Origin: a virus
DNA length: 33,695 nt
Virus record (IMG/VR): IMGVR_UViG_3300035698_007183
Location: 1-33,695 of that record
Direction: 5' to 3' (one strand)
Shown here piece after piece: positions 25,330-33,637 of this stretch; position 1 is the stretch's first letter; each line of letters opens with the position of its first letter. The translations under genes and the position numbers were made by a program. The notes beneath the pieces were generated by a model. It worked only from the letters and a program-made list of their open reading frames with translations. It searched no databases and had not been told where the DNA came from.

Positions 25330-26163
25330 ATGAATACTGGAATTTATAAAATAGAAAATCTAACTAATAACAAATGTTATGTTGGACAAACAATCAATTT
25401 AAGAAACAGAAGGTCTGTGCATTTTGCAAACCTTAACAACAATAAACACCACAGCTTGCATTTGCAAAACTCGTACAATAAATATGGGAACAATAATTTT
25501 AAATTTTCTATTCTAATATATTGTGAAGATTTCGAATTAACAAGATACGAACAATTTTTTAATGATTATTATACAAATTTCGGGCTTTCTTATAATCTTA
25601 GAAAATGTGTAGATAGTCCTAAAGGAACCAAGTGGTCTGAAAAAAGTAAGAAGAAAGTTTCTGGAAAAAATCATCACGGGTATGGAAAAACCGGAGAAGA
25701 TTCTCCTAGTTTTGGCAGAAAACATACCAAAAAAGAGCTTGAGAAAATGGCAAAGTCACAAAAAGGAAAGATTATTTCGGAAGAAACTAAGAAAAAATTA
25801 TCTTTAATAAATACTGGGAAAAAATTATCTGAAGAGACTAAAGAAAAAATATCTAAATCTCTTAAAGGTCGCTTTACTGGAGAAAATCACCCGTTTTACG
25901 GCAAACATCATTCGGAAGAAACTAAAGTAAAAATATCTAAGTCTGAGCTAGGAAAACACCCTTCTAAAGAAACTTTAAAAAAAATGTCTACAGCACAATG
26001 CGGAGAAAATAATCCAAATAGTAAATTAAAATTTAGCGATGTTTTAGAAATAAGAGAAATGATTAAAAAGAAAGAAAAAATTTTAGATATAGCAAAACAG
26101 TTTAATGTATGTATAGGAACAATCTATTTAATTAAAAACAATAAAATATGGAATAATTCTTAG
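25330..26163 (+). CDS. GIY-YIG homing endonuclease with NUMOD3 repeats and C-terminal HTH (3)
   Basis: A 277-aa endonuclease. The start at 25330 is chosen behind AAAGGATAAAG; the longer frame from 25255 would begin within the structured leader. GIY at 4-6, YVG at 17-19 (a YIG variant), catalytic Glu74 (RYEQFF). Residues ~95-225 hold at least five NUMOD3-like repeats (GRKHTKKELEKM, GKIISEETKKKLS, GKKLSEETKEKIS, GKHHSEETKVKIS, GKHPSKETLKKMS). Residues ~230-277 look like a helix-turn-helix (KFSDVLEIREMI..ILDIAKQFNV..IYLIKNNKIW) instead of the AP2 domain of the other two. Its TAG stop overlaps the ribosome binding site of the Dit gene. Confidence 0.9.
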   Translation: MNTGIYKIENLTNNKCYVGQTINLRNRRSVHFANLNNNKHHSLHLQNSYNKYGNNNFKFSILIYCEDFELTRYEQFFNDYYTNFGLSYNLRKCVDSPKGTKWSEKSKKKVSGKNHHGYGKTGEDSPSFGRKHTKKELEKMAKSQKGKIISEETKKKLSLINTGKKLSEETKEKISKSLKGRFTGENHPFYGKHHSEETKVKISKSELGKHPSKETLKKMSTAQCGENNPNSKLKFSDVLEIREMIKKKEKILDIAKQFNVCIGTIYLIKNNKIWNNS

Positions 26164-26172
26164 GAGGTTACT

Positions 26173-26970
26173 ATGGCAAATTTCTCAGGATACGATTTCA
26201 TTTTCGATGGAACCCCCAGCCAAATGTATTCTCTCAGGATTTACAATTTTGATTCTGGCGGAGTATCTCGGGGAACTGGGAGCTCTGATGTAAAGATTTT
26301 ATCACAAAGAGTCTTGAGAAAATCAAAGCCTTATTATCTCGGAAGAACAACGGAACCCGTTTTAGAATTTCCCCTAACTTTTGGCGCAAAAGTACCTCTC
26401 AGCGGAATGGAACGAGATATTATTTCTAACTGGCTGTTTGGAAGGTCTGAATATAAAAAACTTTATATTGTCGAAGATGGTTTAAATGGAGCTTATTTTA
26501 ACTGTTTTCTTACAAATCCACAACCCGTTTATGTGGGAAATCTCCAATACGCTTTTGCGTGTACGGTTGTTTGTGACAGTCCATTTGCGTATAGTCCTGT
26601 AAAAACCATTTCTGGAAGTTTTGTTGGAGATAATGTTGTTGACTATGATTTTATTGTATACAATTATTCTAGCGATGACGACTATTTATACCCCACAATT
26701 ACTTTCGGTCTAAATGCCGTTGGAGATGATTTTAGTCTTGAAAACGAAACAGATAGTAGAACATTCGAATTTACAGATTTGCAAGCAAACGAATTTGTAC
26801 AAGTAGACAATGACTTACAAACAATTACCTCAAGCGGTTCGTTTTTGCGACTGTCTGATTTTAACAAAAACTGGCTTAGATTTTTACCGGGAAAAAATAG
26901 TATGCACTTAGAAGCGGGAATTGGTTCATTTGAAATAACTTATCAAGAACGCTGGAAAATAGGTGGGTAA
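26173..26970 (+). CDS. Distal tail protein (Dit)
   Basis: A 265-aa protein behind TTAGGAGG. Dit is the hub at the distal end of the siphovirus tail, connecting tube to Tal and receptor-binding proteins. It matches the siphovirus tail-component family: N-terminal FIFDGTPSQMYSLRIYNFDSG start, then the beta-sandwich PYYLGRTTEPVLEFPLTF, an acidic-aromatic turn, SNWLFGRSEYKKLYI and YVGNLQYAFACTVVCDSPFAYS. The remainder is a galectin-like beta domain. It precedes the Tal gene as expected. Confidence 0.9.
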   Translation: MANFSGYDFIFDGTPSQMYSLRIYNFDSGGVSRGTGSSDVKILSQRVLRKSKPYYLGRTTEPVLEFPLTFGAKVPLSGMERDIISNWLFGRSEYKKLYIVEDGLNGAYFNCFLTNPQPVYVGNLQYAFACTVVCDSPFAYSPVKTISGSFVGDNVVDYDFIVYNYSSDDDYLYPTITFGLNAVGDDFSLENETDSRTFEFTDLQANEFVQVDNDLQTITSSGSFLRLSDFNKNWLRFLPGKNSMHLEAGIGSFEITYQERWKIGG

Positions 26971-27008
26971 TAATATTTAAAAGAAATAAGCAAATAAAGG
27001 AGGTAAAA

Positions 27009-29819
27009 ATGGGAATTACATCGTTTGACTTTTTCGGGTTAGCAGAAACTCCCGTTTTTATTATTTGCAACCCAAACAAAGAACAGTTGTACGCTTTAGG
27101 AGCTATATCAGAAAGAAAATATTCTCCCAGATTTAATTCTTTTGATGAACTATCTTTTAGAGCGGACGAATATGTAAACGACACACTAATGGAATATTAC
27201 AGCTTCTTGGCACATCGCCGTCTTGTATATGTTGAAGAACTTGGTTACTTTATGATTACCTCCGTCAACGAAACCGGGAATGGAATAGAAAAATATAAGG
27301 AAATAACTTGTCAATCATTAGAAGTAGAATTAGCAACTAAGAAATTAAGTGTATTTACAGGCACTTATCAATTTTATAACGCTGTTAGTCCCACAGGAAC
27401 TCTACTTCAGGAGATATTGGACTATTTACCCGGTTGGTCGGCGGGAACAGTAGATGCCGAAATTGCAGTTAAATACAGAACGTTCGATATTTCCGATAGT
27501 ACTATATATAATTTTTTAATGACAGATGTTGAGCAAGCATACGAATGTGTGTTCACGTTTGATACAGACAATAGAACAATAGATGCTGAAACTTTAACAA
27601 ACGCAACAGCAGATACGGATATATATATTTCTTACGATAACGTTATCGAAAGAATAAGTATAGATGAAGTTACCGATAATTTAGTTACCTCTCTAACTGT
27701 TTTAGGAGGCGGCGGATTAGGAGTCAATCGTGTAAATCCTTTAGGAACAAATAATATATATGACATTTCATATTTTGAAGATACAGATTGGATGAATCAG
27801 GCTCTAATAGATGCTCTTGATACATGGGAAGCATTAATTGAAGCAAACCAAAGCGGATATGCTGTTTTATTATCTACCCTATTAACTCAAAACGAAACCA
27901 TGGTAACTTTGGAATCTGACCTTGTTGAACTACAAACTGAACTTTCTGTATTACGAACAGAGCAAGCGACTCTAATTCAACAGGGAGCAAGCATCTCAGC
28001 AAAAAAAGCACAAATCACAGCAAAAAAAGCTGAAATAACAACCAAAGAATCAGATATAGTTAATCAGCAAAGTTTAATTGATGGTACAACTACTCAACTA
28101 ACAGACATAAATACAGCATTATCTTTTGACACCAATTTTACCTCTGACCAACAGGAAGAGTTACAACCATTTATTATACAATCTAGTTATATAAACGAAA
28201 ACTTTGAAATAAGAGACAGTATGAGCGCTTCAGCTATACAAGTTGAGTCGCAATACCTATATGACCAAGCAGAAGGTGTTTTGGCTAGATTGTCAGAACC
28301 AAGATATACTTTTGATGTTGATAGTGTTAACTTTATGCTAATTTCAGATTTTCAAAATTTTATCGACCAGATTGAACTTGGCGCTATTATTAATCTCGAA
28401 GTAGAAGAAGGGGTAATTACATATCCTGTCTTATTAGGTTTTGATTTAAATTATGACAACCCCACCGATTTCAAGTTAATTTTTGGAAATCGTCTGAGAT
28501 TAGACGATGAAGCATTTCAATACAGCGACCTGATAGGAGAAGCAATAAGCGCCGGAACAACGACAAAAGTAAATTCTCTTCAATGGAATAATTGGGATGA
28601 AAACTACAAGGATGATGTAAGTACTTTTATAACATCAGCTTTAGATGCATCTCTAAATAATGTTGTAAGTGGAAGTGCTCAAGATATTATAATTGACCAA
28701 AGCGGACTTCGTGGAAGAACTACCGAAGGTGGAGATTATTCTCCAGAGCAAATATGGATTGTAAATAATATGATTGCTTTTACAGACGATGACTGGGATA
28801 GCGCAAAAATGGCTATTGGCAAATTTGATACGGTCAGCGGGTCTGCATGGGGAATCGTTGGAGACTATTTAATTGGAAGAGTTGTCGCTGGAAATTCTCT
28901 TATTATATCGAACGGAGAAACTGACGAAACAAGCACCTTTGTTGTCGATGGAGATGGAGCAACACTTACCAATTCAACTCTCGAAGTTACTACAACAGAT
29001 GGAAAAAGCGTTATAAGTATAGACCCAAGTCTAGGAATAAAAATTCAAACAAGTATTAGCGGAGGTAGTCTTGGAAATAGATTTTATGTTGATACTGCTG
29101 GAAACTTAGTTGTTGCTGGTAAAATTACAGCGGAAAGCGGAAATATTGGCGGTTGGAGCATTAATTCAAGCGGTTTATACTACAATTCAACCAATTATAT
29201 ATACCCAACTTCTATAAAATTACTCAATGGTGCTTTAACTATGAACGGGTCAGATATTGAATTTACAGGAGATATACGTGCAAACAAGCTTTATGGAACA
29301 ATAGACTTCAGTCAGGTTACAAACATTCCCGCTGGTAATGTTGCAAGTGGGACACTGGGGGGAATGAGCATGTCTAACACTGGAACTGTAGCTTGGTCAG
29401 GGGGAAATATTTATAATTCGGGCGGAATAACAACCATGAATGCGAACGGAACTATTATTCTTAGACCCTATAATTCAACAAGGATGATAATTTCAAGTGC
29501 GGCAACAACACTATATACAGATTTAAGTTGTGATGATTTTTATGCGGATTATATTACTGCCTCAAGACTATATAGTTCCGGTGGTGTATATTCCTACGGG
29601 GCTTTGGTTGCAACTCAAAGTTGGGTAACAGGACGAGGATACGCTACTCAATCTTGGGCAAACGGTAGATTTTATTCTTCTGGAGAAAGCGCATATTTCT
29701 ACAATACAACCTCATCAAACGTATTTACTTGTCAAGGATATAGCGGAGTAAATGCAACAATATATACTCCATCCTATATGAAGATTCGAGGAGGAATTAT
29801 TACAGCAATATCAGAATAA
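27009..29819 (+). CDS. Tail-associated lysin-position protein (Tal) with coiled coil and fibre region
   Basis: A 936-aa protein behind AAAGGAGG, directly after Dit. The first ~260 residues match the baseplate/tail-hub N-terminal domain of Tal/gp27-like proteins (VFIICNPNKEQLYALGAISERKYSPRF, SFRADEY, LGYFMITSVNE). Residues ~261-370 are a long coiled coil (LLTQNETMVTLESDLVELQTELSV). Residues ~400-500 complete the hub with FDVDSVNFMLI and VLLGFDLNYDNPTDFKLIF. The last ~350 residues are beta-rich, fibre-like (SGGSLGNRFYVDTAGNLVV, ATQSWVTGRGYATQSW), as in tail-tip fibres and side-tail tips. No lysozyme or peptidase motif was seen. It probably forms the trimeric tail tip and may contact the receptor. 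Confidence 0.88.
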   Translation: MGITSFDFFGLAETPVFIICNPNKEQLYALGAISERKYSPRFNSFDELSFRADEYVNDTLMEYYSFLAHRRLVYVEELGYFMITSVNETGNGIEKYKEITCQSLEVELATKKLSVFTGTYQFYNAVSPTGTLLQEILDYLPGWSAGTVDAEIAVKYRTFDISDSTIYNFLMTDVEQAYECVFTFDTDNRTIDAETLTNATADTDIYISYDNVIERISIDEVTDNLVTSLTVLGGGGLGVNRVNPLGTNNIYDISYFEDTDWMNQALIDALDTWEALIEANQSGYAVLLSTLLTQNETMVTLESDLVELQTELSVLRTEQATLIQQGASISAKKAQITAKKAEITTKESDIVNQQSLIDGTTTQLTDINTALSFDTNFTSDQQEELQPFIIQSSYINENFEIRDSMSASAIQVESQYLYDQAEGVLARLSEPRYTFDVDSVNFMLISDFQNFIDQIELGAIINLEVEEGVITYPVLLGFDLNYDNPTDFKLIFGNRLRLDDEAFQYSDLIGEAISAGTTTKVNSLQWNNWDENYKDDVSTFITSALDASLNNVVSGSAQDIIIDQSGLRGRTTEGGDYSPEQIWIVNNMIAFTDDDWDSAKMAIGKFDTVSGSAWGIVGDYLIGRVVAGNSLIISNGETDETSTFVVDGDGATLTNSTLEVTTTDGKSVISIDPSLGIKIQTSISGGSLGNRFYVDTAGNLVVAGKITAESGNIGGWSINSSGLYYNSTNYIYPTSIKLLNGALTMNGSDIEFTGDIRANKLYGTIDFSQVTNIPAGNVASGTLGGMSMSNTGTVAWSGGNIYNSGGITTMNANGTIILRPYNSTRMIISSAATTLYTDLSCDDFYADYITASRLYSSGGVYSYGALVATQSWVTGRGYATQSWANGRFYSSGESAYFYNTTSSNVFTCQGYSGVNATIYTPSYMKIRGGIITAISE

Positions 29820-29847
29820 GTATTATTGGAAAAAGGATTTTATTATT

Positions 29848-30069
29848 ATGGAAAACAATTTTTTAAAAATAAATCAAGAATGTTTACAAAATTTAGTTAA
29901 CATAAACAGTGGTCTTGCTTTAGTAGAAACTAAGGGGGAAAGCACTGAAATAATGTACAAAGTTAGGTTAATATTAAATTCAACACTAACACAAATACAA
30001 GAGGACAATAAAGAACAAGAGAACGAAAACATTATCATAGACAACACCAAGAAGAAGGAGGAAAAATAA
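29848..30069 (+). CDS. Small acidic coil-rich protein
   Basis: A 73-aa protein behind AAAAAGGA, ending 1 nt before the BppU-like start. The N-terminal half is helical (INQECLQNLVNINSGLALVETKG), the C-terminal half is Glu/Asn/Lys-rich and probably disordered. Its place between Tal and a BppU-like gene hints at a tail-tip connector or assembly helper. No family is recognised. Confidence 0.55.
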   Translation: MENNFLKINQECLQNLVNINSGLALVETKGESTEIMYKVRLILNSTLTQIQEDNKEQENENIIIDNTKKKEEK

Positions 30070-30070
30070 T

Positions 30071-30436
30071 ATGCCATCAAATACCTTCGGAAATGTTATC
30101 GCTAATGATTTAGACGAAATTCAAATGATTGCTGGAGATAATCAGAGATTTGACTATACTATTTATAATAACGACAACGGTCTTATGGATTTGTCTTCCG
30201 CAACATGTACGGTACTAATTTTTAAATATGGAGACCCGGCTAATTTGATTCTAGAGCTCACGGGGGTTGTTAGTGCATCTCCGACAGTTGGAGAATATAC
30301 AGCAGAATTTCCTAGTTCCAGCAGTATTGATTTATCTGGAGTCTACCAACAACAACCAAAAGTCATTGATTATACTGGAGTTACACATATTCCTAGTCAA
30401 GGAAAAATTATTATATTTCCTACTCCGGATAGTTAA
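30071..30436 (+). CDS. BppU-like baseplate N-terminal domain protein
   Basis: A 121-aa protein behind AAGGAGG. It matches the N-terminal domain of the baseplate upper protein family: DLDEIQMIAGDNQRFDYTIYNNDNG, then ATCTVLIFKYG, ELTGVVSASP and GVYQQQPKVIDYTGVTHIPSQGKIIIFP. This is an Ig-like domain that docks receptor-binding proteins to the Dit-Tal baseplate. Here it stands alone without a stalk, so the receptor-binding part is likely supplied by downstream fibres. Confidence 0.78.
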   Translation: MPSNTFGNVIANDLDEIQMIAGDNQRFDYTIYNNDNGLMDLSSATCTVLIFKYGDPANLILELTGVVSASPTVGEYTAEFPSSSSIDLSGVYQQQPKVIDYTGVTHIPSQGKIIIFPTPDS

Positions 30437-30456
30437 ACAATAAAAAGGAGGTTTTA

Positions 30457-30867
30457 ATGTCAGCAACATATTACTCAGAAAACAAAGTTTTAGACCAGCT
30501 ATTCGGAGCAACCTCAATTGTTGCCTCTATACCCGGTACTTGGTATGTAGCACTATCCACAAGTACCCCAAACGAAGGTGGCACAGGGGTAACAGAACCA
30601 TCCGGGGGAGCATACGCTCGAATAGGAGTAACAAACAACAAAACAAATTTTGGAACTGCCGCTACCGGAGAGCTTGTAAACGATGTTGCCATCACGTTTG
30701 TAGAATCGTCAGCTTCGTGGGGTACTATAACTCATGTAGTTTTCTACGATGCTCTTACTGTCGGAAATGTGTGGTACTATGAAGCACTTCCCGTAGCAAG
30801 AGCTGTTGCATCTAACACAACCGTGTATTTTGAGGTAGGTTCTTTAACAGTATCGAACACTAACTAA
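30457..30867 (+). CDS. Phage tail/fibre-associated beta-rich protein
   Basis: A 136-aa protein behind AAAAAGGAGG. It follows a well-known phage pattern: YYSENKVLDQLFG, VALSTSTPNEGGTGVTEPSGGAYARIGV, ITFVESSASWGTITHVVFYDALTVGN, YYEALPVARAVASNT. Such proteins occur beside tail-fibre genes and probably form a small beta-sandwich tail decoration. The family resemblance is good; the exact partner is unknown. Confidence 0.72.
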   Translation: MSATYYSENKVLDQLFGATSIVASIPGTWYVALSTSTPNEGGTGVTEPSGGAYARIGVTNNKTNFGTAATGELVNDVAITFVESSASWGTITHVVFYDALTVGNVWYYEALPVARAVASNTTVYFEVGSLTVSNTN

Positions 30868-30882
30868 TCGAGGATAAAAACC

Positions 30883-31377
30883 ATGCAAGCAATACACTCA
30901 TTTAAAGTATACATAGAGAATAGAAAAGAATTTACTCTTATAATGGGACTTTTTAGGACAACTAGCGCATGGTTCATGACCCTACGCACAAACACAGTTA
31001 GCCTTGTAGTTTCTGCCTTTAGTTTTCTAATAGACATTCCCATAACACTAGAAATAAATACAATCGAGATGGTTGCTTCCATTAAAGCTTTATTGGACAT
31101 TCCCGTAACACTTGTAGTTAACACGATAAGTTTTACGGCTATTATGAGAATGCTCGAAAGATGGACACAAACATTAATTATTAATACAATAACTCTAACA
31201 TTAAACATAAAATCTCTTTTAAACATTGGGGGATTTACTATTGATATACCGAGTATAATGATTTCTGCATCCCCAATTGTTGCTCAATTCAGAGTACTAA
31301 ACTATTTTAGTGGTTCTTTGCTAAGTGAAATGGACGGCAGCACTCTCGCCGACTTAGATTATACTGTAATTCCATAA
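30883..31377 (+). CDS. Hydrophobic repeat protein (four 21-residue units)
   Basis: A 164-aa protein behind GAGGATAAA. Between residues ~35 and ~120 it has four imperfect units of about 21 residues: NTVSLVVSAFSFLIDIPIT, NTIEMVASIKALLDIPVT, NTISFTAIMRMLERWTQT, NTITLTLNIKSLLNIGG. Alternating polar/hydrophobic positions suggest beta strands of a solenoid or trimeric fibre shaft rather than membrane helices. The C-terminal YFSGSLLSEMDGSTLADLDY is structural-protein-like. It lies between two tail-fibre-type genes. The function is unknown. Confidence 0.55.
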   Translation: MQAIHSFKVYIENRKEFTLIMGLFRTTSAWFMTLRTNTVSLVVSAFSFLIDIPITLEINTIEMVASIKALLDIPVTLVVNTISFTAIMRMLERWTQTLIINTITLTLNIKSLLNIGGFTIDIPSIMISASPIVAQFRVLNYFSGSLLSEMDGSTLADLDYTVIP

Positions 31378-31394
31378 AAAAGGAGGAATAGATT

Positions 31395-33227
31395 ATGGCA
31401 ACACCCAACCTAGGATTAAGTTCTACTTCTTCGGCAGCAGGAAGTGCAGTAACATTTCTAACTTGGCGCTTATTGCAAGACGGAGATAGCAACTCAAACG
31501 CAATAACAATAGATACATGGGCTGGAGAAGTTAGTGCTTCAATGGTAACTGTGGAATCTGGAATCATATATATATGTGATGCAACAGATTCGGGAGCACC
31601 AAACTATATCGCAACTGTTTCTGGTATTACTTCCTATGATACCGGAATGATTATAGCCTTAAGCGTTGACCTTACTACGACTGGAACAGCAACCCTAAAT
31701 ATAAACACATTAGGAACAAAATCTTTGTATAAAACTGCTTCAAACGGAGTATCTGGAAACTTAGATTCAGGGGACTTGGTAACAGCAAGATACCACTTCT
31801 TCGTATATACAGGAACATATTGGTTATGGATGGATAGCACAAGTTCAGACCAAATCGGAATATCTGGAAATCAAAACGAAATAGTAATATTATCTGGAAG
31901 TGGGAGTGGAGTTGAAAGTAGTGGCGTTTTAATAAGCGATATACCTTCTTCTAGTGGAAGCTATATTGTTCTTGAACTAAACTCAACTATGAATAACGAG
32001 TGGCTTCTTTCTGACGGCGATTCGACAACCGTAATAAGTGACGTATCAGCATCAACCGTTCAAGTAGATGTTCTTGCTGGCGGAGCTATCGACTCTAGCG
32101 GGTCAGAAATATCTCTTATAACAGGAGGAGTTCTTTCAAGCACTGGCTCAGAAGTATCATTACAGCGTGGTGGAGTTTTAACAACCAGCGGTTCAGAATT
32201 ATCTGTAGAGACCGGGGGAGTTCTTTCAAATAGTGGTTCAGAAGTATCATTACAGCGGGGTGGCGCTCTTACAACCAGCGGTTCAGAACTATCCGTTGAA
32301 GTTGGTGGGGTTCTTTCATCCAGCGGTTCAGAACTATCTGTTTTATCTGGCGGAGTTCTTTCGTCCAGCGGGTCAGAGCTATCTTTACAAAGAGGTGGAG
32401 CTCTTACAAGCAGCGGTTCAGAACTATCCATTGAAGTTGGTGGGGTTCTTTCATCCAGCGGCTCAGAACTATCTGTTTTATCTGGTGGAGTTCTTTCATC
32501 AAGTGGTTCGGAATTAAGTCTTCAAAGAGGAGGAGCTTTATCAACCAGTGGTTCGGAACTATCTATTTCTGTCGGTGGAGTTCTCTCTTCAAGTGGTTCG
32601 GAGCTATCATTACAACGTGGTGGCGCTCTGACAACAAGTGGTTCAGAGCTATCTATTACCGAGTTCGAACGTCTAACTTTAGAAGCAGCCACCGAATTAA
32701 CAGTCACCTCTGATGCGATAACAGTTACACAATCATCTCATAAATTACAACCACAAACAGGTACGGCAGATGACTTAGAAACCATCAGCGGTATGCAAAC
32801 AGGAGATATTCTCGTGCTTTATGCGTCGGACGCAGGAACAGACACTATTACCATAAAACACGGACTTGATAACATTAGTTGTATGGGAGATAACGACATC
32901 GAATTATCTGAAGGAATGGTAATATGCTATTATGATGGCTCAACAGTATACGTTTCTGGCGGTGGTGGAGGCGGAGGACATGTTATATATGATGCCGACT
33001 CTGCATTTACTCAAAGGAGTAATCTCGCACTCTTGGGTTCAGGATTTACTCTAGAGGATAATGCTGCTGGCGATGCAACTTGGGCTAAGGTCGATTGGAA
33101 TATGACTTCTACGGAAATTACATCTGGATGTACAGTAACAATTCCGTCGGGAGTTGGCTCTGTTGTTGTTGGAGCTCTAAACGTAGTTGGAACTCTTGTA
33201 ATTAATGGAACAATGGTTGTTTTATAA
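31395..33227 (+). CDS. Tail fibre with 13 tandem 15-residue repeats
   Basis: A 610-aa protein behind AAAAGGAGG. Residues 1-228 are a beta-rich N-terminus with segments such as TARYHFFVYTGTYWLWMDS, probably a virion-docking module. Residues 229-423 are thirteen repeats of GGVLSSSGSELSLQR-type units (15 aa each). Residues ~424-540 match a common fibre module (DDLETISGMQTGDILVLYASDAG, IELSEGMVICYYDGSTVYV). A GGGGGGG linker near 525-531 leads to a C-terminal beta domain (VTIPSGVGSVVVGALNVVG), a likely tip. This is a good candidate for a receptor-binding or host-range fibre whose length can change by repeat slippage. Confidence 0.75.
   Translation: MATPNLGLSSTSSAAGSAVTFLTWRLLQDGDSNSNAITIDTWAGEVSASMVTVESGIIYICDATDSGAPNYIATVSGITSYDTGMIIALSVDLTTTGTATLNINTLGTKSLYKTASNGVSGNLDSGDLVTARYHFFVYTGTYWLWMDSTSSDQIGISGNQNEIVILSGSGSGVESSGVLISDIPSSSGSYIVLELNSTMNNEWLLSDGDSTTVISDVSASTVQVDVLAGGAIDSSGSEISLITGGVLSSTGSEVSLQRGGVLTTSGSELSVETGGVLSNSGSEVSLQRGGALTTSGSELSVEVGGVLSSSGSELSVLSGGVLSSSGSELSLQRGGALTSSGSELSIEVGGVLSSSGSELSVLSGGVLSSSGSELSLQRGGALSTSGSELSISVGGVLSSSGSELSLQRGGALTTSGSELSITEFERLTLEAATELTVTSDAITVTQSSHKLQPQTGTADDLETISGMQTGDILVLYASDAGTDTITIKHGLDNISCMGDNDIELSEGMVICYYDGSTVYVSGGGGGGGHVIYDADSAFTQRSNLALLGSGFTLEDNAAGDATWAKVDWNMTSTEITSGCTVTIPSGVGSVVVGALNVVGTLVINGTMVVL
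32079..32663 (+). repeat. 45-bp coding tandem repeat (13 units)
   Basis: Thirteen contiguous 45-bp units, starting GGCGGAGC and ending at 32663, encode the 15-residue fibre repeat. Units 5-7 and 8-10 form a second-order 135-bp repeat, and units 11-13 form a shortened version, showing past unequal exchange. Because 45 is a multiple of 3, copy-number change keeps the frame. Confidence 0.93.
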
Positions 33228-33260
33228 TAAATACAATTAATATAAAAGGACAATTTTATA

Positions 33261-33299
33261 ATGAATATACTTGAAAAATACAATAAAGGAGGTAGCTAA
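33261..33299 (+). CDS. 12-aa leader ORF (candidate)
   Basis: ATG at 33261 behind AAAAGGA, ending in TAA that shares its last A with the next ATG (33299). It encodes MNILEKYNKGGS, and the AAAGGAGG for the downstream gene lies within its final codons. It could couple translation of the fibre-tip gene, or be chance. Confidence 0.3.
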   Translation: MNILEKYNKGGS

Positions 33300-33565
33300 T
33301 GAGTGACGGAACATTAGTATTACCTGAACGGGCATCTGCTCCCACAGGAGTTAGTGCAAGCACAAGAGCAATATGGGTGGATGACGATGGGTTGATAAAT
33401 TCGACAGATTCTAGCAATGTTTCTCATGTAGATACACAAGTTGTAGATGTTCCTGCGAGTGCAAGTGCGACTGGTGTTGCTGGTCAGATTGCTTTCGAGT
33501 CAGGTCTTTTATATACTTGTATTGCTGCAAATACTTGGGAAAAAGTAGTAATAGCAACATGGTAA
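33299..33565 (+). CDS. Short fibre-tip protein
   Basis: An 88-aa protein behind AAAGGAGG. It combines two common phage fibre modules: LVLPERASAPTGVSASTRAIWVDDDG at the N-terminus and SASATGVAGQIAFESGLLYTCIAANTWEKVVIATW at the C-terminus. Both occur at the ends of tail-fibre and receptor-binding proteins. A paralogue begins at 33627. It is probably a small tail-tip or fibre cap; binding function is inferred. Confidence 0.7.
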   Translation: MSDGTLVLPERASAPTGVSASTRAIWVDDDGLINSTDSSNVSHVDTQVVDVPASASATGVAGQIAFESGLLYTCIAANTWEKVVIATW

Positions 33566-33589
33566 AACATAATAAAATGGAGATTTTAT

Positions 33590-33637
33590 ATGATAAATTT
33601 AATTAAAAATATAAAGGAGGTACATTATGGCAGATAA
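33590..33637 (+). CDS. 15-aa leader ORF (candidate)
   Basis: ATG at 33590 preceded by ATGGAG, reading through the AAAGGAGG of the next gene and ending with TAA at 33635-33637, so it overlaps the next start (33627) by 11 nt. It encodes MINLIKNIKEVHYGR. It mirrors the 33261 leader before the paralogous gene, but the overlap type differs. Confidence 0.22.
   Translation: MINLIKNIKEVHYGR

Noticed and set aside
30540-30782. Cys/Arg-rich 80-aa ORF overlapping the 30457 gene
   Set aside because: It is out of frame within a gene with strong family resemblance, and it has no ribosome binding site.
32060-32707. Long antisense and alternate-frame ORFs in the fibre repeat region
   Set aside because: A 45-bp repeat lacking stops in a frame stays open in that frame; these ORFs are repeat artefacts.
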